From the IMG/VR virus record IMGVR_UViG_3300042398_001092, positions 1-48,325 of that record: a stretch of DNA of 48,325 nt. One strand, written 5' to 3'. The notes under the pieces were generated by a model. The model saw nothing but the letters and a program-made list of their open reading frames with translations, made no database searches and was not told the DNA's origin. The position numbers and the translations under genes are program-made. Positions within the stretch are counted from its first letter, which is position 1; the number at the start of each line of letters is the position of its first letter. The DNA is from a virus. This document shows, in pieces, positions 42,933 to 48,325 of the stretch.

Positions 42933-43403
42933 ATGGCATACGGAGATAAGGTAATAGACCATTTCAATAACCCACGAAATGTAGGAACTTTGGATAAAAG
43001 TAAATCCAATGTAGGTACGGGATTGGTTGGTGCACCTGAATGTGGTGATGTCATGAGATTACAAATAGAAGTGATTGACAACATCATTGTTGATGCAAAA
43101 TTTAAAACCTTCGGATGTGGTTCAGCAATCGCCTCTTCTTCAGTAGCCACTGAATGGTTGAAAGGAAAGAGTATCGATGATGCGTTGACGATTGATAACA
43201 TGGATTTAGTGGAGGAACTATCGTTACCTCCAGTTAAGATACATTGTTCGGTATTAGCTGAAGATGCTATTAAATCCGCAATAAATGACTATAGAAAGAA
43301 GCAAGGATTACAAGAAATTAAATTCGAGGATATCTTTAATGACGAAAAAAGAGAAAGTGTTAAACAGTTTATTTTAGAAAACAAACAAAAAAATAAGTTA
43401 TGA
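42933..43403 (+). CDS. iscU: Fe-S cluster scaffold IscU-like protein
   Basis: A 156 aa protein. Scaffold cysteines are C37 (GAPECGDV), C62 (FGCGSAIASSS) and C105 (KIHCSVLAE), with D39 beside the first. The LPPVK motif (98-102) that the chaperone HscA reads is intact, so it should work with the host HscA/HscB system. It assembles [2Fe-2S]/[4Fe-4S] clusters before transfer. A C-terminal extension of about 30 residues (RKKQG... DEKRESVKQFILENKQKNKL) is unusual. It is the first gene of an isc-type set without cysteine desulfurase, and overlaps the ferredoxin by 4 nt. Confidence 0.93.
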   Translation: MAYGDKVIDHFNNPRNVGTLDKSKSNVGTGLVGAPECGDVMRLQIEVIDNIIVDAKFKTFGCGSAIASSSVATEWLKGKSIDDALTIDNMDLVEELSLPPVKIHCSVLAEDAIKSAINDYRKKQGLQEIKFEDIFNDEKRESVKQFILENKQKNKL

Positions 43404-43708
43404 GTTTTATCATTGGTAGGGCTTGTGTTGATTGTATGGATACTGCATGTGCAAATGTGTGTCCTGTTGATTGTATTCACGGACCAATTGATATAGAGGG
43501 TTCAGGTTCGGAAGTTGGGAAACAAGGTAAAGATGCGTTCCCTGGTGGACAACTTTACATAAATCCAGATATATGTATCAATTGTGGTGCATGTGTACCT
43601 GAATGTCCCGTTAGTGCTATTTATGAGGACGAAGATTTAGCAATAAAAGCAGGTGATGAAGAGTATGTTCATAAGAACTACGAATTCTTTGGTTTAAAAT
43701 ATAATTAA
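43400..43708 (+). CDS. Bacterial-type ferredoxin with two Fe-S binding motifs
   Basis: A 102 aa protein. Cluster 1 ligands: C9-x2-C12-x4-C17-x3-C21-P (RACVDCMDTACANVCPVDC), cluster 2: C59-x2-C62-x2-C65-x3-C69-P (DICINCGACVPECP). The spacing fits a 7Fe/8Fe FdxA-like ferredoxin. It could deliver electrons to IscU-based assembly or to the radical SAM enzymes at 1-381 and 8319-9368. It overlaps iscU by 4 nt and precedes the A-type carrier by one base. Confidence 0.9.
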   Translation: MSFIIGRACVDCMDTACANVCPVDCIHGPIDIEGSGSEVGKQGKDAFPGGQLYINPDICINCGACVPECPVSAIYEDEDLAIKAGDEEYVHKNYEFFGLKYN

Positions 43709-43709
43709 G

Positions 43710-44039
43710 ATGGTTACAGTATCGGATAAAGCACTTGAACATGTTATAGAATTAATGATGAATCAGGGGATAAATCCTGATACTCATTATCTTCGTGTTG
43801 GCGTTAAAGGAGGTGGTTGTAGTGGATTATCATATGCGATGGATTTTGATGACACAATCACAGACATGGATGAAGTCGTTGATTTAAACGCGTTGAAGGT
43901 GATTATAGATAAAAAATCGGTTTTATATCTCTACGGTACTGAATTAGATTATTCCGATGGATTAAACGGAAAAGGTTTTAATTGGATTAACCCACAGGCA
44001 AGTCGAACTTGTGGATGTGGAGAAAGTTTCGCTCTTTAA
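43710..44039 (+). CDS. iscA: A-type Fe-S carrier (IscA/HesB-like)
   Basis: A 109 aa protein with KGGGCSGLSYAM (C37), and the C-terminal pair TCGCGESF (C101, C103), the three cysteines of A-type Fe-S carriers. HesB/IscA proteins receive a cluster from IscU and pass it to target enzymes. It directly follows the ferredoxin. Together with iscU and ferredoxin it makes a compact host-like Fe-S supply module. Confidence 0.92.
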   Translation: MVTVSDKALEHVIELMMNQGINPDTHYLRVGVKGGGCSGLSYAMDFDDTITDMDEVVDLNALKVIIDKKSVLYLYGTELDYSDGLNGKGFNWINPQASRTCGCGESFAL

Positions 44040-44066
44040 TTTTTTTTAACAATAAAACATATCACT

Positions 44067-44255
44067 ATGCTGGATCTTACACCAGATGACATCGAAATCA
44101 ACCCTAAAGAAAGTAATGACACTAAAAAACCCAAACCTCAAGACGTAACATTTTGGGAAAGTTTAGATTATCTAAAAAAGTGTAGAGATATGTTATCTAT
44201 ACACGAGGAGAATTACATTAACAACATGGCTTACAAATATAAACACTTAAGATAA
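44067..44255 (+). CDS. Small hydrophilic protein of unknown function
   Basis: A 62 aa acidic-to-basic protein (MLDLTPDDIEINPKESND..., ends YKYKHLR). It contains FWESLDYLKKCRDMLSIHEENYINN, a probable amphipathic helix. It ends on the first base of the methyltransferase start codon. No family recognised. Confidence 0.45.
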   Translation: MLDLTPDDIEINPKESNDTKKPKPQDVTFWESLDYLKKCRDMLSIHEENYINNMAYKYKHLR

Positions 44256-44887
44256 TGAAGGTATTAGAATTATTTGCTGGTAGTAGATCAATAGGTAAAG
44301 CTGCCGAAGAAATTGGTATGGAAGTATTTTCATGTGATCTAATTGATTTTGGTGGTATAAACTATGTCGCAGATATCAGAGAGTTTGATTACTCTAAAAT
44401 ACCATTTGTGCCAGATGTTATCTGGGCGTCACCACCTTGTACTGGATTTAGTGTTGCAGCTATTGGTCGTAATTGGAATCACGATAAGACACCCAAGACG
44501 GACACCGCTAGATTAGGTATTGAATTGGTAAAAAAAACCATTGAGATTATAAATCATTATAACCCCAAACATTTCTTTATTGAAAACCCAAGAGGTATGT
44601 TAAGAAAGATGCCGATTATGGAGCAATTCAAAAGACATACTGTCACTTATTGTCAGTATGGTGATGACAGAATGAAACCAACAGACATCTGGACTAATAG
44701 CGATATATGGGCACCAAAACCAGCGTGTAAAAATGGTGACCCTTGTCACGTTGCAGCACCTAGGGGATCTGTCACAGGAACCCAGGGTTTAAAGGGTGCA
44801 TATGAAAGAAGTAAAATTCCTCACGAACTTTGTTCAGAAGTTTTAAAAAGTTGTCTCGTATATGAAAATCAAACATCCGTTAGTTAA
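44255..44887 (+). CDS. DNA cytosine-5 methyltransferase-like protein
   Basis: A 210 aa protein. Motif I VLELFAGSRSIGKAAEEIG binds SAM, SPPCTGFS (Cys62) is the catalytic PC motif IV, and FFIENPRG is motif VI (EN.). At 210 aa it is half the size of typical C5 methyltransferases, with little room for a target-recognition domain, so its DNA target cannot be predicted. Such short phage versions may protect DNA or hypermodify it. It overlaps the next gene by 26 nt. Confidence 0.75.
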   Translation: MKVLELFAGSRSIGKAAEEIGMEVFSCDLIDFGGINYVADIREFDYSKIPFVPDVIWASPPCTGFSVAAIGRNWNHDKTPKTDTARLGIELVKKTIEIINHYNPKHFFIENPRGMLRKMPIMEQFKRHTVTYCQYGDDRMKPTDIWTNSDIWAPKPACKNGDPCHVAAPRGSVTGTQGLKGAYERSKIPHELCSEVLKSCLVYENQTSVS

Positions 44888-45545
44888 AGGTAGGGTTGTT
44901 GAAATAAAACCAAGAATATATTGTGTTGAAGTAGATGACAATTATGATAGAGCAATGTTGTTCTGTCGTTATCAAGAGTTCTACGAATCACCATATAAAG
45001 AATTCAGAGGTAAACCATTCACGTGGATGGAGTATATGCGTTTTTATAAAAATGCGTGGAAGAAAAATGTGTTTACATATCCACATGATTGGGTAGGTTA
45101 CAACATACCCAGTAATATTGTTGAAAAAGCTAACAACGTTTTTTACAAAGAAACTGAATACGATGGAATAATGAACGACATTTATTTTCATTGTACTATA
45201 GATTCACAGAATAAAAACGATGGAACTATGTGTGATTGGTATTTGATTGGTGCAAGTAGTAAGGATGTAAGAACCCTAGACCACGAAATTGCTCATGGTT
45301 TATACTTCACAAATAAAGAATATAAGAAGTCGGTTGATAAACTTATTAAAACAATTAAACCCAAAAATTACGATTCATTAAGAAAGAAATTAATGAAAAT
45401 GGGTTATGCTGATGATAAGAAAATCATCGATGATGAAATTCAAGCATTCATGTCCACTGGATTGTATAATACACTAGATAAAAAATGCTTTCAACAGTAC
45501 GAAAAGGTGTTTATGAAGAATTTTAAATTATTTAATAAATCTTAA
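44862..45545 (+). CDS. HExxH-type metalloprotease-like protein
   Basis: A 227 aa protein with DHEIAHGLYFTN near residue 140; H141-E142-x-x-H145-G is a zinc-binding HExxHG, and IIDDEIQAF (about 187-195) could supply the third ligand or a stabilising acid. The N-terminal 120 residues (FCRYQEFYESPYKEF, PHDWVGYNIP) are unassigned. Either a peptidase or a zinc protein in which the catalysis is lost. It overlaps the methyltransferase gene by 26 nt. Confidence 0.55.
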   Translation: MKIKHPLVKGRVVEIKPRIYCVEVDDNYDRAMLFCRYQEFYESPYKEFRGKPFTWMEYMRFYKNAWKKNVFTYPHDWVGYNIPSNIVEKANNVFYKETEYDGIMNDIYFHCTIDSQNKNDGTMCDWYLIGASSKDVRTLDHEIAHGLYFTNKEYKKSVDKLIKTIKPKNYDSLRKKLMKMGYADDKKIIDDEIQAFMSTGLYNTLDKKCFQQYEKVFMKNFKLFNKS

Positions 45546-45591
45546 AAAAATACTATTTTCTTGATATATATGTATTAGAAAAAACATATCA

Positions 45592-46005
45592 ATGCAAGAA
45601 GAGTTCGTTCCTTATCATCAGCACCTGTTACTTAAATGCTGGATAACAAACCCACCAAAAGAGGTTGAGGTTCTTAATAAATGGTTTATCGATTTAGTAC
45701 ACAAAGTCGGTATGGTTGTTGTCGGTGGACCAACTAGTGTTTATGTGGATTATCCAGGAAATGAAGGTTTGACTGGAACAGTTACATTAGCAACATCACA
45801 TTCATCTATTCACATATGGGACCACTATGAATTACCAATGGCTCAGTTCGACATTTACAGTTGCAAGTGTTTCACGTTAGAAGATGTTTTAAACCAATTT
45901 AAACCATGGGGTATTGTTAAAGCTGAATGGGTTATGATTGATAGAAACACAAAGCCAACAATAACCCACGAAGGTGTTTGGGTGTGCGGGCCATCCGATT
46001 TATAG
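45592..46005 (+). CDS. speD: S-adenosylmethionine decarboxylase-like protein (SpeD family)
   Basis: A 137 aa protein matching the prokaryotic pyruvoyl-dependent AdoMet decarboxylase family: ATSHSSIHIWDHYELPMAQFDIYSC aligns with the ESHxxIHTWPE...DVFTC region. Predicted pyruvoyl Ser69, His74 and Cys91 are present; the residue before the cleavage Ser is Thr68 rather than Glu, and there is a two-residue insertion. The enzyme gives decarboxylated SAM for spermidine, useful for packaging DNA. A weak 7 bp hairpin overlaps its start. Confidence 0.75.
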   Translation: MQEEFVPYHQHLLLKCWITNPPKEVEVLNKWFIDLVHKVGMVVVGGPTSVYVDYPGNEGLTGTVTLATSHSSIHIWDHYELPMAQFDIYSCKCFTLEDVLNQFKPWGIVKAEWVMIDRNTKPTITHEGVWVCGPSDL

Positions 46006-46029
46006 ATTTATATTGTCTGGTATTTTACG

Positions 46030-46037
46030 TATCTTTG
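46030..46037 (+). promoter_or_regulatory. TAnnTTTG promoter box before the HAD-like gene
   Basis: TATCTTTG matches the Bacteroidetes -7 consensus and lies 20 nt before the ATG at 46058. The nearest upstream TTG (46013-46015) is only 14 nt away, shorter than the usual spacing. Confidence 0.5.
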
Positions 46038-46057
46038 ACATATTAACAAATAAAAAT

Positions 46058-46642
46058 ATGAAAGTTATATTTCTGGATCACGATGGTGTGATTTGTTTAT
46101 CGACCGAATGGGGTGGTAGACATAAGAAACAAAAAAAGGTTGGTAGGAAACTATCCCAATCGGTGGAGTCGTTACCTGTCGATGCGCGCTTTGATAACTT
46201 TAATAAAAAAGCTATTGATGTATTAAATGAAATATTGGAAGAAACTAATGCTGAAATCGTTGTCTCATCTGATTGGAAAAGATGGGCCTCTGTTGAGGAG
46301 ATGGGTGAATATTATGAGTCACAGGGAATCAAAAGGAAACCAATAGCATTCACAAAGAAACTAATTGATAGTGACATACCTCAAAATTTTGTATGGTCTC
46401 CTCGTTGGGAATTAGAACAAGAACGTTCAATCGAGATTAACCAATACCTACAAGACCATCCTGAAATAACTCATTGGGTTGCGGTCGACGATTTGAATAT
46501 GGGTATTCCCCAAACAAATGAAACATGGGGTGAGATGGAAATGGATTGGGGTTTAACAAACTTTGTGTTAACACCAAAAAGTATTGAGGGGATTAAGCAA
46601 ACTGGGATTAAAGAAAAAATATTAAACTTTTTAAACAATTAA
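46058..46642 (+). CDS. HAD-superfamily hydrolase (RNA-repair-type HAD domain-like)
   Basis: A 194 aa protein with FLDHDGVICL (D7-x-D9, nucleophile and acid), AEIVVSSDWKRW (motif II SS) and HWVAVDDLNM (motif IV DD). The layout matches the small HAD domains found in RNA/DNA end-processing proteins and in stand-alone phosphatases. I use the ATG at 46058 because a promoter box lies between it and the longer in-frame start at 45974. The substrate could be a polynucleotide end or a nucleotide. Confidence 0.75.
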   Translation: MKVIFLDHDGVICLSTEWGGRHKKQKKVGRKLSQSVESLPVDARFDNFNKKAIDVLNEILEETNAEIVVSSDWKRWASVEEMGEYYESQGIKRKPIAFTKKLIDSDIPQNFVWSPRWELEQERSIEINQYLQDHPEITHWVAVDDLNMGIPQTNETWGEMEMDWGLTNFVLTPKSIEGIKQTGIKEKILNFLNN

Positions 46643-46647
46643 ATTAT

Positions 46648-46812
46648 ATGGAATATATCCTACCATTTGCTATTATGTTTATCATCGTCGGGTTCATCTC
46701 TTGGAGATGGGTAGTCGGTATTGATTATATGAAAGAAAACCATCCCGATTATAAGGGAGAAGATTTTTTAAATTGGGGTGATGACGATAATGACAAGAAT
46801 CAAATCATGTAA
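46648..46812 (+). CDS. Small single-pass membrane protein
   Basis: A 54 aa ORF, MEYILPFAIMFIIVGFISWR..., with one N-terminal transmembrane helix and an acidic cytosolic/periplasmic tail (NWGDDDNDKNQIM). It starts six bases after the HAD gene and stops one base before the convergent SGNH gene. Function unknown. Confidence 0.5.
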   Translation: MEYILPFAIMFIIVGFISWRWVVGIDYMKENHPDYKGEDFLNWGDDDNDKNQIM

Positions 46813-47523
46813 TTAAAACAATTTTAATTTAATATCTGGTAATCTGTCAATTTCTTTTTCTAGATATTCTTTTAGAACACTATTACCATATGGAGATAAG
46901 TGTTGGTCTTTTATATCGGAGCAATCACAAATTCTTAATTTCTTTTCTTCAGCAATTCTACCAAATAAAAATTGTCTAGGTTCAAATTCGACGAAATTAA
47001 GATTTTTTAATTTATCATATAGAATGGTATCTTTTCTTTCTAATAGCGTTTCCACAACACATGTTGAATCCCAGAGATAGTTTATATATCGAAATCCTTT
47101 CTTCTCAATGAAAGAATTAAAAATCTCAACATCTTTCATAAATTTATTAAGGTATACCTCTTCATCATAAAAATTCATTATGAAATAATGATAAAAACCA
47201 TTCAATGTTTTATCTGTAAATTCTAATCCAAATTTACAGTATTCATTAGCCGGTGAATGAAAGTTACCATCAAACCTCAATTCATTTTCACCAATCGGCA
47301 AATATAAACGTGAAAGGTAGGAGTATTGTATAACTAATAGTGTATCTTTTACTTCTGTATGGAATGGTTTATCCGAATCACTTATAAAATCATAAACATC
47401 TTCCATAATTTTATATGGTCCAGCACCACTACGACCAGCTAAATGATTATTTGTTTCAGTAAATAAACTAAAGAAACCACTCCTAGCTGTGTGGGAATCA
47501 CCAAAAAAAACTAGATTTTTCAT
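46813..47523 (-). CDS. SGNH/GDSL-family hydrolase
   Basis: A 236 aa protein with NLVFFGDSHTARSG (block I GDS, nucleophile Ser near residue 10), AGRSGAGPYKI (block II Gly), VIQYSY and DQHLSPYGNSVL (catalytic Asp-x-x and following Ser-x-x-Gly variant of block V). I take the ATG at 47523 because MKNLVFFGDS is the natural start; the 46-residue upstream extension overlaps the divergent gene. It is the third SGNH protein in the window, unlike the other two in sequence. Possibly a sugar-ester hydrolase. Confidence 0.72.
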   Translation of the reverse strand: MKNLVFFGDSHTARSGFFSLFTETNNHLAGRSGAGPYKIMEDVYDFISDSDKPFHTEVKDTLLVIQYSYLSRLYLPIGENELRFDGNFHSPANEYCKFGLEFTDKTLNGFYHYFIMNFYDEEVYLNKFMKDVEIFNSFIEKKGFRYINYLWDSTCVVETLLERKDTILYDKLKNLNFVEFEPRQFLFGRIAEEKKLRICDCSDIKDQHLSPYGNSVLKEYLEKEIDRLPDIKLKLF

Positions 47524-47533
47524 ATAACATATA

Positions 47534-47541
47534 TATCTTTG
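47534..47541 (+). promoter_or_regulatory. TAnnTTTG promoter box before the peptidoglycan-binding gene
   Basis: TATCTTTG is identical to the box at 46030 and lies 16 nt before the ATG at 47558, inside the 34 nt divergent spacer. TATTTATATA follows at 47546-47555, the same decamer as at 1954-1963. Confidence 0.45.
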
Positions 47542-47557
47542 GTCATATTTATATACT

Positions 47558-48325
47558 ATGAGAGTAATAATATCAGAAAACCAATTAAAAAAGGTCCTTA
47601 AATCATCTTTAAACGAGAATGATGGTAAGGAAATTTTGGATAAAATACTATCTTGGACCAAAGATAAGATAAATCAAGTAGAAAAACTATTTGATGACCC
47701 TAAAAAAGCGGATAAATTAGATGTTGATGTTGATAGTTATTACAACAAATTGGAAGCAATTAGTGGACCAATCGACCAGCAACAACGCGGTGGTTTTAAG
47801 TTTCAAGAAAGTGTTGAAGCGGTTCAAATAGGTTTAATTTTATTAGATTATAAATTGCCTAGATTTGGTGTGGATGGTTTATTTGGACCAGAAACAGCAG
47901 AAGCGGTAAATAAATTCAAAGAAGATAATAATATAGCGGACATTTCATTGAACGAAGGGTTCATTAACGCTGGGTCAACAAACTATTCAAACTTAAAATT
48001 CTCATCAAAATCTAGTGGCGACAATCTTAGTCAAGCATTATTAGATGATATTCAAACTGCAGCATCAAGTGTTAATGTGGTTGCAAAGGTAACAACAGCA
48101 AATACTGGTCACAGTTATTTAACAACAACCGGAAATGTGAGTAGACACACCAAAAACATTGCGGTAGATATTGGTTATTTAAATGGTAAAGTTTGTAATG
48201 CTAAGGGACCAGAATATGATTGTGGTTCATTTAAAACCGACGGTGACAAATTAAAAGACGCTTTGGTTTCTATGGGCTACGTTTGGAACAAAGAAAAAGG
48301 TAATCAAAAAGCCGTATTGTGGCAG
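47558..48325 (+). CDS. Peptidoglycan-binding / M15-like virion protein, 3' end outside window
   Basis: The frame is open from the ATG at 47558 to the window end (256 residues shown). The N-terminus VIISENQLKKVLKSS is a recurring opening of proteins in such phages. Residues about 80-130 look like a peptidoglycan-binding repeat (AVQIGLILLDY...FGVDGLFGPETAEAVNKF). Residues about 184-206 carry HSYLTTTGNVSRHTKNIAVDIGY, resembling the SRHxxGxAVDI metal-site motif of M15/VanY peptidases. It may be a tail-associated murein hydrolase used on entry. Confidence 0.72.
   Translation, partial: MRVIISENQLKKVLKSSLNENDGKEILDKILSWTKDKINQVEKLFDDPKKADKLDVDVDSYYNKLEAISGPIDQQQRGGFKFQESVEAVQIGLILLDYKLPRFGVDGLFGPETAEAVNKFKEDNNIADISLNEGFINAGSTNYSNLKFSSKSSGDNLSQALLDDIQTAASSVNVVAKVTTANTGHSYLTTTGNVSRHTKNIAVDIGYLNGKVCNAKGPEYDCGSFKTDGDKLKDALVSMGYVWNKEKGNQKAVLWQ

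Noticed and set aside
45974-46057. Longer start for the HAD-like gene
   Set aside because: The extension overlaps the SpeD-like gene and runs through a TAnnTTTG box; MKVIFLDHDG is the natural start.
47524-47661. N-terminal extension of the minus-strand SGNH gene
   Set aside because: It would overlap the divergent peptidoglycan-binding gene, and the GDS motif should lie near the N-terminus.
1-48325. Diversity-generating retroelement near the fibre tip genes
   Set aside because: No reverse transcriptase and no A-biased template repeat were seen.
1-48325. Bacterial chromosome (capsule or O-antigen island) instead of a phage
   Set aside because: Fibre, Gly-rich adhesin, Hint, phage-type thymidylate synthase, PcfJ-like and many overlapping tiny genes fit a phage; no ribosomal, tRNA or housekeeping operon was seen. 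No capsid or terminase gene is inside the window, so the call is strong but not absolute.

Overview
The window is a continuous, very gene-dense, AT-rich stretch of what looks like the accessory and fibre region of a large tailed-phage genome. Phage evidence: a 7 kb run of fibre and receptor-binding genes, a Hint-domain protein, an exported NlpC/P60 hydrolase, a peptidoglycan-binding virion-type protein, a phage-style thymidylate synthase, stops overlapping starts throughout, and many tiny unknown ORFs. A Bacteroidetes (Flavobacteriia-like) host is my inference. Almost no gene has a Shine-Dalgarno sequence. Several upstream regions carry TAnnTTTG-like boxes (46030, 47534, 37866) or a TTTTTG-N18/19-TATATTAG pair (34540, 41294). 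The NlpC/P60 signal peptide ends in the AFSQ style common in that phylum. No tRNA, CRISPR array, transposase, integrase or reverse transcriptase was seen, and no stretch longer than 300 bases lacks a gene.

Layout. (1) 1-3583, plus strand: the end of a radical SAM gene, APS kinase, a 2-oxoglutarate (2OG) oxygenase, a small nucleotidylyltransferase, a DUF2061 membrane protein and a Hint-domain protein with a cysteine-rich tail. (2) 3607-10985, plus strand: eleven tightly tiled modification enzymes (three 2OG-Fe oxygenases, a zinc-ribbon protein, three sulfotransferase-like proteins, an SGNH hydrolase, an exostosin-like protein, a SPASM/radical SAM protein, an SDR). All eleven end in the same kind of short hydrophobic C-terminus. 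(3) 10982-17290: a second SGNH protein, a GT4-GT-FkbM fusion, a methyltransferase, and a large glycosyltransferase with a TibC/Aah-like protein O-heptosyltransferase domain. (4) 17336-24624: a fibre with two long Gly-Ser/Thr collagen-like blocks, two LamG-like proteins, a Gly-rich receptor-binding-type protein and small tail-associated proteins. (5) 24965-33895, minus strand: a sugar cassette of GT2, GT4 and DUF616 transferases, an NDP-sugar epimerase, a DegT aminotransferase and a methyltransferase. (6) 33952-48325, mostly plus: DUF192, thymidylate synthase, NlpC/P60, two PcfJ-like proteins, an IscU-ferredoxin-IscA set, a C5-methyltransferase-like protein, a metalloprotease-like protein, an AdoMet decarboxylase-like protein, a HAD phosphatase, a third SGNH protein and the start of a peptidoglycan-binding/M15-like protein.

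How the parts may work together (inference). APS kinase can make PAPS for the three sulfotransferases. The sugar cassette can supply nucleotide sugars. The TibC-like enzyme lies directly upstream of a fibre made almost entirely of Gly, Ser and Thr, so the phage may decorate its own fibre, or the host surface, with modified and possibly sulfated glycans. The Fe-S genes would support radical SAM enzymes. The two observations I rate highest are the shared C-terminal tail across eleven unrelated enzymes, and the hairpin that buries the start codon of the second PcfJ-like gene.
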